Assembly: GCA_027604505.1 (NCBI GenBank)
Contig: JADIIX010000132.1
Location: 1-64,000, forward strand
Direction of reading: 5' to 3'
DNA length: 64,000 nucleotides
From: Gonapodya sp. JEL0774
Taxonomy: Eukaryota; Monoblepharomycota; Monoblepharidomycetes; Monoblepharidales; Gonapodyaceae
A program made the position numbers and the translations under genes. The first letter of the stretch is position 1; each line of letters begins with the position of its first letter. This document shows positions 1-11,600 of this stretch, piece after piece. The notes under the pieces were generated by a model. The model did no database searches. It had not been told where the DNA came from and saw nothing but the letters and a program-made list of their open reading frames with translations.

Positions 1-1953
1 AAGTGGTGGTGGCCGTGTCCGCGGCGCTTCGAGTGCACCCGTAGAGAAAGCCCCGTCGTGTGCCTCCCCCGTATCCTCCACTCACCACCCACCACCCCCT
101 TTTTCCCCCTCCCCACCCCACCCTGCAAGACCCTCCTCATCCCGCTCTCCTTTCTCGTCTACGGCCTCACCTCCTCCCTCCTCAGCCCCCCCTCGGGCCG
201 CCTCTTCTCCCTGCCCCGCGGATGGACCTACCTCGTCGCGGCAACCGTGGCCACAGTGCTGGTCAACGCGGCGCTGTTGGCAAGCGTGGTGGCGAGTCCC
301 GGGGGCAAGGCCTGGGCCGTGGTGGTGGGTGGTGGGTTGTGTGGGACGGTGGATATGTGGGTTGGCGGGGGGGGGGAGGGGGGGGGGCTGGGGGAGGGGG
401 TGGGGAGTGGAGACGGATCGATCTGCGTACTCACCCGTGTGGCCTTGTTTTAAACTCCTCACGCTTACTCCGCTCGCGCTCACTGTCTCTCTCCATTGAT
501 CGATCGTTTTCCTTTGGTTTTTCTTTCCGCGCGGGTGGACTTGAACTTTTTCTGTCCGCTCCACCTTCACCTTGCTTGTTCCATGTTTCTTTGTGTCCTC
601 TGTTGTTGGTGGGGCTTCCGTTTTCTGTCGACAACACACACACACACGCACCCTATTCCAGGCTCACCAACAACCTCGTCAACATGAGCGTCACCCGAGT
701 CGCGAGCGTGTGCGAGACGCAGGCGACGCCTATATTCGCATTGTATCGGTGTGTGTCTGTCCGGACGCTTGTTTTGTTGGACTCTCTTGTTCGTGTTCGT
801 GCACCATGGTGTTGAACGGGTGATGACCTTTTGTTCCACCCACCCACACATATGGCCGACAATCCAACCTCGTTCTCCCCCCTTGGCCTGGCGCTCCAGC
901 TTCGTCTTCTGCGTCGCCTTCTCCCTGCTCGCCACACTCTCCACCACTCTTCCGACCCGGCCCGAAATCCCCCTCGCTGTGATCGCATGCCTCACCGTGG
1001 TGGCACTCCCGCCATACGCGCTGGCCATGCTCAAGGTGGACGCCATGACCGAGTCCAGAGGGAAAGGGAGGGCCAAGAGGAGGCACATGACGGTGTACAG
1101 GAGGGCGGCCAGGATGGCCCGGAGGTGGGCAGGCGCGCCGTGGAGGGATGAGGAGGAAATGCAGGGGATCGTGCAAGCTGGTGGGGGGGATGGTGGGGAG
1201 GGTGGGGAAGGTACGGATGGGGATGGGGACGGGGACGGGGACGGGGACGGGGAGGGAAATGGAAGCACGAGGATGTCCACGATGGGGGGAGGAGGGGCAG
1301 GCGGTACGATCGGGCGCAAGAGCAACGATGTGGGGAGCAAGGCTGCGATACCCTTGGTCGGTTCGCTGCGGGTGGTTCATGCAAAGATCAGGTCCGGTGG
1401 TGGTGCTGGTGGGAGTCGCAACAGCATGGGATCGGACGCGGGCGAGGTGCTCTTTGCTGGTGCCGACGAGTTCACCTCTGTGCCCGAGCTCTCGACTCCC
1501 CCATCATTGTCCACGAGACCAAAAGCGACGCCAAAAGTCCCCGCCGGCGCGACGACTGCCGCCACCACGGCGGTGATCTCACCTCGACGAGTCAGGGAAA
1601 AGTCCCCTCTCTCCGCCTCACGACCTCACGTTGCCAATCTGTGGGAATCGACAGAGCTCGTCGCCGTGTCTGGATCGGCAACGCAGACTGCCCAGGTGGC
1701 GAAGGATGCGACGAGGAGCACACCTAGTCTCGCTCACGACGGGGGTGGTACCGGTCCCGCGAAGCAATCTGGTGGCACGATATCGAAACGCGGAATGAAG
1801 CATGTCAGTCATGGTATCGGTACCTCGATAAAAGAATTGGCGGGGACGAACTTCGGGCCTATGCCAGAAGTGCAACCCCTGTCAAAATCCATGGAGTTGC
1901 CACCAGATCCAGTCGGTGGAAGTGTGAAGTGGGTCGCTGAAACAAGGCCCTGA
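1..1953 (+). CDS. C-terminal part of a polytopic membrane protein, family not recognised (5' end outside window)
   Basis: The coding sequence enters from the left edge. An exon at about 130-310 encodes two hydrophobic spans, one with TLLIPLSFLVYGL and one with WTYLVAATVATVLVNAALLA. An intron of roughly 550 nt carries extreme G runs, and the final exon runs from about 890 to the TGA at 1953. That exon holds two more spans, around SFVFCVAFSLLATL and IPLAVIACLTVVAL. A hydrophilic tail of about 300 residues follows, with a Gly/Asp repeat (1214-1253) and Ser/Thr/Pro-rich sequence. I see at least four membrane segments followed by a long cytosolic-type tail. The spacing could suit a receptor or a transporter, but no signature lets me choose. 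Exact splice sites in the G-rich part are uncertain. Confidence 0.5.
317..420 (+). repeat. G-rich tract with runs of ten G, inside an intron
   Basis: Two runs of ten G (367-376 and 378-387) are separated by a single A and followed by several runs of 4-5 G. The preceding 50 bases are GGTGGTGGGT-like. The tract lies in the inferred intron of the first gene, on the sense strand. Confidence 0.8.
1214..1253 (+). repeat. GGGGAY hexamer repeat coding for Asp-Gly
   Basis: Tandem copies of GGGGAT/GGGGAC are read in frame as a run of alternating Gly and Asp in the tail of the first membrane protein. This is a coding minisatellite and likely variable in length. Confidence 0.75.
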
Positions 1954-2305
1954 TGAAGCAACTTTAATCCGCAAATGGAATGAAATGAACTACTTGGGGA
2001 CTGCAACTGCTCTAAGCGTCTGCGAAGATCCCAAAATGAAAGAGGAAGACTCCCCCATTTTTGCTTCGGAATATTTGTTAAAATTAGTTTTTCGTTGTTG
2101 GTTCATCTCGAGCACAAGGAAAATAAACACTGCGAATTAATTTATTGCGAAATACGCAGTAAAAGAGAGACATAAGCGTTGTCTCGTCTACGGGCAAAAG
2201 TTGCGAGCTGCAAATCCTTTAGTGCACCCGAAAAGCTTGCAAAACGCAAGAAAAAAAAAAAAGAGGAAACAAGTACAAAATGATGGTCCTTCGATTCAAA
2301 ATCAA
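1954..2305. other. Convergent intergenic region
   Basis: This 352 bp stretch lies between two converging genes. It is A/T-rich compared with its flanks and has a 12-nt A run near 2251. It presumably holds both 3' UTRs. I see no gene in it. Confidence 0.6.
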
Positions 2306-4655
2306 TCAGCGCGAATCTTTCCCGTACTCAATGAGACCTCGTTGCATCTTCCAACTGGTGAGGAAACCGATCAACCCCACAGCGGCAAGCAGGTTGTACA
2401 CCAAGTGCCGGTCAAAGGGAAATGGAAGACCCCATTGCAGTGAACCCGCGTAGAGCATTCCGAACAGACTGGGTCCAAAAGAACCGGCGAGCGAAACGCC
2501 CGACTGAGATGCGCCGTTTGCCAGGCCAAGCTTGACCGGGGGTGCAGCGTCAATGATGAGGAGAGACGAAGAGGTGACCTGACGCGAGGATTTAGTCGGA
2601 TATATCATGAGGGTGTGGCATGTCAGGTGCGGGGCATAATCTTTCTTGACTCACCGCCATCAACTGGAAGAAACTCTTTGCAACTAGGAGTGTAACCAAT
2701 CCTGCCCACTCCAAAATCCACCTGGTGTACGATATGTAACCCCCTCGGTCCACTTGGTTCCCAGCAATATATCCCAAGAATGGCATGAGAAATGCCTGGA
2801 ATGTGGCACCAAACATGCCCCAGCGGAAAAGCCCCAAACGACCGATCTTGATCTCGAGAGTGTGGTAGAAGAATGCCTGACCAACCATGTTCACCGCACC
2901 GAAAATCGTGATGGCGATGCCGATATCCCGAGGTTCGAAATTGAGACCTCCAAAAGGAGCAGGAGTAGATGCAAAGCTGAAGATACCGAGACATTTTAAG
3001 CAAGCTCAGATTGAAAGGAACGAGAACGTGCTATCCGTCAACTTACAGGGGGAATAGCTCGTTGTCCGTGATGAGCATAAACATGGCACAGAAAAATCCT
3101 CCAAGCATGGTCCAGCAGAGGCCAGGTAGCCCCAATGCCCACCAGTCTGTTTCGAACGTCCTGATCTTCTTTGATGGTGCCTCGGGAGCCAGCAAAGGTG
3201 ACGTCTCACTCTCTGTGCTTTCGTATGGTGGGGGGGCCCCGCTGGGTGACGGTGGTGGAGTTGCGCGGCCTTCCTCGGCAACAGACTCAGTGTTGTTGGC
3301 GGGAGTACTCGGAGCAGGACCATGCTCTCCCCCACCGATAAGATTGGCGTTGATCGCTCGTCGCCCTTTGGATTCCTCGAGATACAAAACACCGAGAAGG
3401 AATCCCACAAAAGAGATAAATGACGTAGCAACGCATGGGAGGAGATACCTACGATAGTGACCGGAATAAGACGTCAATACGGTGATCCAACGGTCAGGGA
3501 ACAGTTGTCCCTGAAATACTCGACACTCACGGGAAACGTCGCCAGATCTCGTATCGAGCAAAAATAGATGGGAAGTGCTTCGCAGGGTCGGTCAAGAATC
3601 CGCCTAGAGCTGAAGACGGACGTGCTCTGTCAAACTCAGTATGAAGACCACTGGCTGGGTATCAAATCAAGCTCACCAGGTCCAAGAACTGCACCCATCC
3701 TACATAGCAAAAAGAGCGGAAGTAGCCGGGTGGCAAATTACCTTCCGAAACAGTCTCACCACAAACGGAGCTACTCAATCTCACCTCCAAAATAAAAAGA
3801 AGTATGAAAACGCGATGGCTTCATTGCTTTTGTCTGTAATCTCGGCAACAACACTTTTGGCAACCCCAGTATTGGCGTTGAATGCTCCTTGAAGCATTCG
3901 GACACCAAGGGCCCACTTGTACGACTTGGACATTCCGAAAGCAAGGGCACAGAGGCTGTTGGCAATAAGACCAATGAGCTGAAAACACGTCAGGTTCAAA
4001 TTTTGAGAAGATGTGGCTTTCCTCAAAGGGCTCCGACGCTAGGAGGGCAGCCACTCACCAACACGGGCCTTCGACCCCACTTATCCGAGACTTCATCAAA
4101 GATATCAAAAATCGATAGCAAGCAGTCAAATTTTCATCTTGACTGTTTTAAAAGACTTTTCTGAGCTCACCCCAGCCCCATGGAAGATTGGAAAAGAACT
4201 GGGCCATGGAAAACGCTGACGCGAGAATCCCTACATAAGTCCCCAATTGTCGTTCATCTTCGGCAATCTTAAAGTCGCGAACCATGAAGTACTTCATTCA
4301 CGTCGATGGTTGAAGTGGTCAGAACAAAAATGTGCGTTGGTGTGACCGAATCCACGTAGATGGGGAAGAGAAAATGACGTGATCGGCATTGGCCCCGGTT
4401 GAGGAAGAAGCAAATGGAGAGACTCACCACAAAAGGAAAGAGAATGGATTGCTGTACGAACTCCGTGAGGGCAACGATGGACACAACGAAGAGTTGCATT
4501 TTCGGGAGTGGAGTCTGTTTTCGTTGAGAGGGACGTGAGGACTCGGAGGGAGATACAACGTCTGGAGAACCGTGCGCCATTGATGGAGAGTCAATGATTG
4601 TGGTGTCGGAATCTACGCGAGTGAACGGAGGGGCGTCGTCTTTGGTCCCCTTCAT
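2306..4655 (-). CDS. MFS transporter, DHA1-like, 12 membrane spans
   Basis: This is a proton-coupled antiporter-type major facilitator of the plasma or vacuolar membrane; the substrate is unknown. The start is the ATG at 4655 (MKGTKDDAPPF). It is followed by a Ser/Pro-rich cytosolic N-terminus and a first span in MQLFVVSIVALTEFVQQSI. After two introns comes the diagnostic MFS motif A, SDKWGRRPVLLIGL (around 4070-4000), in the loop between spans 2 and 3. Spans 3-6 follow. A long hydrophilic central loop (about 3160-3400, rich in Pro, Ser and Glu, with SPLLAPEAPSKK) separates the two halves. The second half includes the AITIFGAVNMVGQAFFYH region and ends at TGA 2306. Introns are short, for example GTGAGC at about 4172. 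Neither key motif appears broken. Drug, siderophore or peptide transport are all possible. Confidence 0.85.
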
Positions 4656-5070
4656 ATACACGGCAAAAGATGTCGAAGCCCGTCGTCAGGTGGTAGGAAT
4701 GCGAGTAGCAAGCGAGGATGAAATCAACAACGATGTAGTGGAGTTCGCGTGTTTCTTTTCCTGTCGTGGGGACCTTATCGGCGAGAGATGAAAGGCAGAC
4801 CACAAAAGGGCAACAACCACGATCGCGCTCTCTAACAAACGAGGAGCGATAACTGAATCCCCGTCCGCACAGACTCGAAAAGCAAATTGATTAAATTGAT
4901 TAAGTAACTCTTCGAGAGGAACTGAGAAACATACATTCAAAAATAAGCGTCCAGTGAATACGCTTTCAATGCCACCTCAATGCAAAGTTTGCTGAAGGTG
5001 CTTCCGATGAGGCTCACAGAATATATCAAAAGAATAATTAAGGATTGCTAAAGCCAAAACCAGCTAGTAT
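4656..5070. other. Intergenic region upstream of the MFS gene
   Basis: This region holds the MFS promoter and the 3' flank of the CINP-like gene. Short open frames here show no recognisable domain. I see no RNA gene. Confidence 0.5.
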
Positions 5071-6452
5071 CTATAACCTCTCCAGCTCATCGACCAGTTC
5101 ATCCCATTCCGATACCACGACGTCATCGATATATGGCCTGTGCCTCCAGCTCGCTAGCAACGTCATAGCAAGGCGATGCGAAAAAAGAAGTCCCGAATCT
5201 TCCTCTTCGGCGAGATTGCGAGACAACCCGTTTATGAGCCTCAAATCGTTTGTTGCACACATTATAATTGTTCGCCGTAGTAAAATGTCCTGTGTGAACA
5301 TATCCTTCACTGTATTGGCAAGGATAGCTAAGTATGTCACCATCATTGCAAGCAATCAATGAGCCGAGACAAAGCAATCGGAAAACTTCTTTGTGACGGA
5401 ACATACATATCCGGTGAAGGGTCCACGTTCCCAAATCTCCTCCACCATCAGAAGGTGTATTGGTCGGGGAGCCCTTTGCTCGTGCTTCTGGGCTCGTTGT
5501 ATAAGAGTATGCTGCAGGTCGTGGTGCTGAGGCCATGGGCTCTCGCCCTTGCACGGGTGACGAAGGTCCTGTTCGACTCATGGGGAGAACTCTCGACTCG
5601 ATGGGTCCACTTGGTCCGAACAGAGGTTTTGAATAGACCCACTCTGGCCCTACATTGTTGGCAGCTTCATCGCAAGCACGGTCTAGCGTCGAACAGAGCG
5701 TGTTTAATCTTGTGAGCCTCGACATCTTGTAGGAGATTCGTGAGTTGGGTCCCAGACCATCGAAGCCAGAAAGACGAGCACAGGACATACCATGTCATCA
5801 TAGATCATCATAGCCTCCTCCACGAGTAGTTCTAACCTAGCTTCCATGTCTTCTGCGTTCGCTACCGCATCAACTTTGGCACCTTCATCCCTGTCTGAGT
5901 CACGATGTTGTTTCAGCCAACATCCTATAGTGTCCGACACAACGGTGACATCCTGTTGAGCTCCTCCAGCCGCTGGAGGCCAATTTGACACTGAGAGGTA
6001 CGGAAGCGTGCTCTCAGGTCGACTCTAACTTGACGATTGTTGGAGTGGGATGTTCCACGAATCAGCCATCCCGCATCCACGAACATTGCGAAAATTTTGA
6101 TACGTGGGTTGGCCATCAACAGCAATCATGGTCATCGTGTGAAAGATAAAGATGATTTCTTTTGAAAACTCACATTTTGGTCTCCGGTGATCGATCCATT
6201 CACGATTTCTTCATTCGCCTCCTCAATTGTCATTTCTCTTTTAAGCCTTTCATTTATAAGTCTTTGAATGATTTCGAAGTTCCCGCTTTGGTCCTCATTG
6301 GAAGAGTCAACATTCGGGCGTCGCGAGAACTTTGGTTCGATACCACCGGCAACGGAAAGAAGCGGCGCGATACCCCTCTCTCTCAAGACAACACGATCGA
6401 TGTCAGTGACTGTCGATCGAACGATGCGCTTGATCGAGGCCAGAGTTTGCAT
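5071..6452 (-). CDS. CINP-like (CDK2-interacting protein) family member
   Basis: Spliced reading from ATG 6452 (MQTLASIKRIV) gives four exons. The introns are GTGAGTTTTC...TTAG (about 6171-6028), GTATGTCC...ACAAG (about 5790-5728) and a 43-nt intron near 5380-5338. The product ends at 5071 with EWDELVDELERL. Two parts resemble animal CINP. One is a coiled helical segment with EDMEARLELLVEEAMMIYDD followed by LNTLCSTLDRACDE. The other is a C-terminal block with a conserved TW, then DILLRRTI, and LLASWRHRPYIDD, which parallels the LLLKRTV ... LHQPYV pattern of CINP. In animals CINP binds CDK2/cyclin and ATRIP and is part of the 55LCC ATPase complex. The middle is Ser/Pro-rich. The assignment is from pattern memory and moderate. 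It could instead be continuous with the small basic gene just upstream. Confidence 0.5.
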
Positions 6453-6542
6453 ATTTGAAGTTATTTGTTATTACACGAACATTTTTCGACTGAGCACATC
6501 AACATCTCATGAACTTTCACGGAATTCGAAAACTATTCAGCT

Positions 6543-7150
6543 CTACGCGGTATAAGCACGGCGGCGTTCTTGTTCATGTTGGTCGTCCAGTTTTATATCT
6601 GCGTGCCCTCCAGATGATTTCCTTGGAGAGTAACCTCGAGGCACACGAACGCTTGGCTGTGCGGTGCTTCGACCAAGAGCGAACGATGAAACATCGCTTG
6701 GGGCCGTGAAGATCAGAACTAGGCCTTTGAGTCGCCGGTGTAATGCAAAAGTTATAGGCGAACATGGGTTTCAACAATGGGAAGCCTTACCGATCATGAC
6801 AAGAAAAATGCCAGCTATGATTTTGAAGGCAGTGCATAGGAGAGTCAGTTTTCAAGATTTTTCCATAAGCGAGCGTTTATTTAGTATGTGAACTGAACAA
6901 CGGGTTTACCTATGCGAATTGCTGATTTTCCTCCATCGTCTGTGCGTTGATTGTTTGAACGATTGGAGGCCGCCTTGGTATTCTTTGATTTCTTCCGAGC
7001 TGCAGCCGAAGATTGCTCATCTTGGTCCTGGAACTGCTCGTCGGAATCGTTATGCGGGCGTCTTCGAGAAATGTTATTCGATGTGGCACTGTCGTCTTGG
7101 CGAGCCGACACTTTGCTCGATTTGCGTGAGGAGGACCTTAGTTGCGGCAT
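6543..7150 (-). CDS. Small basic protein, unknown
   Basis: The start is ATG 7150 (MPQLRSSSRKSSKV). The first exon is strongly Ser/Arg/Lys/Gln-rich and ends near 6911 at a GTAAAC donor. One or more tiny exons near 6820-6800 are possible. The last readable block contains FALGRSTAQPSVRVPRGY and KSSGGHADIKLDDQ and stops at 6543. It looks disordered and nuclear in composition. No family is recognised. It may be the 5' part of the CINP-like gene, but in-frame stops and the lack of an AG acceptor directly before ATG 6452 argue for separate genes. Confidence 0.35.
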
Positions 7151-7555
7151 TTCTGATGTACTGATAATATGATACAGTCTCAAGGAACTGGTTTATAGTG
7201 TGACTCGGCCGGAATTTACTGGAGTATGCGAAGATGAGCGAAGGCTGGAGCACCCCAACAACAACAACCTAGCAGCAATCTTATTGAGATTAATGATTGA
7301 TTAAGCAACCGGTCTGGGTATAGGATGGAATATTTGTTTCCTCGACGTGCCGTTTCATTAATTCGATAAATGATCATACGCGCGAAGCGGGCGATGCGAG
7401 TTTATTTGTGACATTGTTTCGAAGATCCATACCGCATTCCTTTTGTACACACATTATCGTCCGTAGTTTCGACTACGCCTAAGTTGTTTTTGTCTGATGA
7501 GGCCGGCCGAACAGTCGGGGAGAAGGCCACAGCCTCTACTGTTCAGTTTGATAAC
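7151..7555. promoter_or_regulatory. Divergent promoter region
   Basis: 405 bp separate two outward-facing starts. The region is moderately A/T-rich with CAACAACAACAA near 7256-7268. No clear TATA element is visible. Confidence 0.4.
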
Positions 7556-8602
7556 ATGGGTGGATGCTTGAGCACTCAGCCTACGGAAGGAAGACGATTA
7601 ACACAAAATGGTCCTGTTACTGGTAGGTGCTTGTTTGTGCGTGGACCTATGTCCCACATCAATCATCACGTTTGCGACTTAGGCGGCAACAGACCTCTTC
7701 TGCCCTGGGAGTCCTACACTGTGAGTAAAGCACACAGCTCATAGACTAGAGCCACTCTTGAACTCCTCGAAAAGTGGACGTCTCCAGTGCCAGTGACTGA
7801 GGAGAGTGTAATGAAACAGAGATTGGAGTTCTGGGACACGCAACCCGCATACGAGGTGAATGAAACCCAAGTTTCATTAACATCTTACACTGCTCACTTT
7901 GAGTATTTCAGGGTAGAGCGGAAACCTGGGCACTGCTGCGTCAAATGGTTGATTCCCCATCCCAAGCGCAGGCACTCGCTGATAACTCTGGTCTGATTTG
8001 TCCCACGGGGAGTCTGATAGGTTTGTACGTGGCGTCTTGAGATTTTTATGTAGCGCAGCAACTTTCTTTGTCGCAAACAGAAGGAGTCTATGACACGCAT
8101 GGAAATCTCTACAAAATACCTGCCTACTGCCTAACTCTACCTGCCAACGTCACTCGCTCTTCCACACTTGCCGGCGACTCTTCCTCGATGTCACCTAACA
8201 TGGAATTATCTGACTTGCAAAGAACAACGGAGTCTGCAGTTTCACCGGCCGCTCCTGCTGGAACAGGACCTCTCATTTCTGTGATTGCACGACTGAGCGT
8301 TGGCCAAGATATCAAGGTATTCTTACCTGAGTGTGCTTTCTGTTGGATAAGAACTGAACAGCATTCGTAAAAAGATGGAACTTCCGGAAGACACCAGTAT
8401 CACCTACTTCCGACACAGTATTGAAAAATCAACCGAGAGTAAATTGCGGGTCTCAAAAATCATCCACCTTGGCAAAGTACTGGAGGACAGCAAAAGATTG
8501 AAGGACTTACAATCGCCCCCCGTGGAGAAGTCTAGCAAAGGGAGGCCCGACAAAAAAGACAACCATCCTCTCATTTTGCAGGTTTTTGTAGCGCAAAGCT
8601 AA
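7556..8602 (+). CDS. UBTD1/2-like ubiquitin domain-containing protein (DC-UbP family)
   Basis: UBTD proteins carry an N-terminal UBTD domain and a C-terminal ubiquitin-like fold, and in animals bind UBE2D-type E2 enzymes. Exons splice cleanly: 7556-7622 (MGGCLSTQPTEGRR), a second exon with RPLLPWESYT, and a third with FWDTQPAY. The next begins with GRAETWALLRQM and contains NSGLICPTGSLIA, and the following one contains GVYDTHGNLYKIPAYCL. The last exon has IRKKMELPEDTS and a C-terminal HPLILQVFVAQS. Order and motifs match human UBTD1, including FWDT.PA.EGR, the ITLPHGT-like turn, YD..GN.Y.+P.YCL, and the ubiquitin-like start with ARLSVGQDI. The start MGGC fits N-myristoylation on Gly2 with possible palmitoylation on Cys4, as in the animal proteins. 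It is shorter than the animal protein only in its linkers. The promoter is shared with the divergent small gene. Confidence 0.85.
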
Positions 8603-8638
8603 TAGTGTATTATATAACACAACTAATTGTATCCAGAT

Positions 8639-11600
8639 TTATTCAACGAACTTCACTCTCTTCCTTGGCGGGCCTTCCAGGGCTACCGATTCCAAAGGAA
8701 GATTAGGGTCAATTTCCTCGACGACTCCGTGCGAAGAAGATCCTGCATTTTGATTGTGGGGATTGTCATTGTCCGATTTGCGTTTATTTTGGGTCGTGTC
8801 CTTCCCTTTTGATGGAGAAATTACGCCTTGCCTCGTCGGCACAGACTTCTTTGATTTGGCAACTGTATTCACTCCTGAAGACGAAGGCAGGCTTGCATCT
8901 CGCTCCACTGGTTGATAATAGTAGTCGACAGAAACTTCAGCCGACAGACTGCCCATGCAAGCTTGGCCATTGGATCCGTGATGTGGAGTATCCCCTGCCA
9001 TTGTGCCCAAAAGCGGTAGAGGGGACGAAAAGCAAGAAAACGGATCAGTTAGTGGGTCAAACGGTATATACTTGGCATCTTGCAACATTTTGATGAGAAT
9101 TGCACTGTCCTTAATGGACGAAAAGGAAGTACCTGCCGTAGCCCAGTTTGAACGAGTTTGAGCAGAGCACACAGATTACTCTCGACAGAAAACCACACGT
9201 ACCCTCGCGGTCTATTTCGTCTTTCCTCTGTACCATCTCCTCCTCAATTGTCCCTTTCGCAAACAATGTGACTGCGTGGACAACTCGTTTCTGACCGATT
9301 CGATGAGCACGCGCAATCGCCTGGCGCTCCTTTGCAGCACTACACACGGGCGCTGTGAAGTAGATGCGAGACGCAGTATGAAGATCGATACCTTAACAAC
9401 ATTGTGAGTCGCATTGGAATTGAGTTCTCCGATAGAATCAGATGTCAGGTAAACAAACCATAGGCAGCAATATCAATATTCATAATGATTGCCCAGAAGT
9501 TTGTTGCTGTGTTGAAAGTAGTTATTGTGGATGACCTCTCTGCACGACTCATCTGCTGATGGAAGAGAAGACATCGGATCTTGGCGATTCTGAAAGCTTC
9601 ATGCAAATGGTACACCTGCAGAATGGAAAATGGCATCAAGATTCAATCTTAGCGATTGATTACCGGACCATTACCTCGTTAGCGTGCTGGACATAGATGA
9701 TGGTCTTTTCACCATCGTTGGAGTGCTCTCTGACTCGGTCGACCAGGAAAGTTACTTTTTCAGACATACAGGCGACGACCACCGGGTTGACCTTGAAGAG
9801 ATCAAGATACTTGGCGCGTTCATTGTGGCTTGTCTGTCGACGAATGACGGTCTCGGCAGATTGATTTTCTGATGCGGCTACATGCCAATAGCCGAATGGT
9901 CAATCTTAAGGGCCCAGATGGGAATACTATCCTTACTACCTTCATCAAATGGGGCCGCTCCAAATTCCCGCTGATGTTCCTCTCCTGCATCTGTACCTAT
10001 CGCATCTCGAATAGAAACACGCAGTCTCTCCACACTTTCACCAGGTGACCTTTGTTGTAAAAGAGTGCGCATCAAGTACAGGTCCTCGGTATTCTTGGAG
10101 TTCTGTTCAGGCGGTCTTTCAAACCGGACGAGTGACACTTTCTGCTGGAGTTCATTCGTATGTGCTGAGTCATCCAAGTGGCATGATTGTGCAGTATCAA
10201 ATATCTCTGATTCAAGGCCAGGCCAAGTGGAGTGCACCGGAGCGAAATGAAGCTCAGGAACAGTCACGGGCTTTTCTAGCGCCCGGATGATGTATCCAAC
10301 ATCTCCTTCCACACTCTCTATATTCAGGTACTTGAAGAGCCTGTCATTCTGAGCCTCCTCAAACACTTGCTCGCATTCCTTAAGGTCTTTCACATCCTGC
10401 TCTGTGAAAAATACAAACTGCGGCACAAGGAGGGATTTCGATGCTTGGCGGGGACCATTATAGTCACGCATCTGGTCGATGTCCGGATATATCTGGTTTG
10501 AGCAGTCAACTTCAACCTTGACTTTCTTCTTGATTTGCACTCCTCTTTTGTTCAATGCCTCTCGAATATTGGCGAGACTGTCAGCAACAAAAGTCTTCTC
10601 AAAAGAAGACCACCACATGAATGACAATCGCATATTAGCGATGACAAGTCGTCGGAATGAGGCATTGCTCGGATGGAAGAAGTAATCTTCGTCTGATGTA
10701 ATTCAAAGTAGCACACCAGCCACAGTGAGCACACTTACGATTAAATTGGCGGAGTTGGACACTCGACCACCACTCACCGGTTTCTTGGGATAGAACTTTG
10801 TTCACAACGATTCCAGCAACCTGTAGAAAGTACATTTACGATGGTTACGCACGTGGAAAGGAAATAACACGTCAACAGAGAATACGAACGAAAACGTTGT
10901 GAACCAATTTTAAATATCGATTCAGTGCCACCGCTACCGGATCGTGAATTACAAGTTGAGGCAGCTAGCGAGGTTGCATGCGCATTCGGATCATCTGGTG
11001 CTGGTGCTCATGATGAGGGATGGTTCATACTAACCGCGATATCCCGGGAGCGGTCCTCTTCTCGGTGGCGAATCTTTCGAGAGAAGGGAAAAGTCAATCA
11101 AAGAGAGAAGAACAATTTTCAGCCGGCAAGGAGTGTCGTACCATAACTCTGTGCATAATGCTCTTCAACCGCTCAAGAGCACCGAACTCCTTGCTCTGGA
11201 ACGGACGGGTTACATACTTCTTCCAAGATGTCTTCGAATCAGAAACTTTTGGATCACTCGTAAATGGTTTCAATTTCAGATATCGCGTCAAGAGTGTCTC
11301 CACTGTTATCCCAACGGCAGACATTTCACTTGAGCAATCAACTGTAAATGCATCAGAGGTGCCTCACATTTTGTGAAATCCTTTGCCTCAGCCTTCTCAG
11401 CGTCGCCATGCATCTCTTCGGGGAACGGAGTTCCTGTGACGATCTTCGTGATAGACTGAGATCTCAAGGCCCACGATTGTGCGGAGCATAACCGGAGGAC
11501 CCACCCAAAATCGCTCGTAATTGAGCTTGGTAGCAAGAGATGTGGCATTATTGTTCTGAGCGAGACCGTGACCTAGCGAACACTCAACAAGAAGTACCGG

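Noticed and set aside
567..1340. Minus-strand open frame of about 257 residues, Pro/Ser-rich
   Set aside because: It is antisense to the membrane-protein tail and the G-rich repeat. Its composition is a by-product of the repeat, and no domain is visible.
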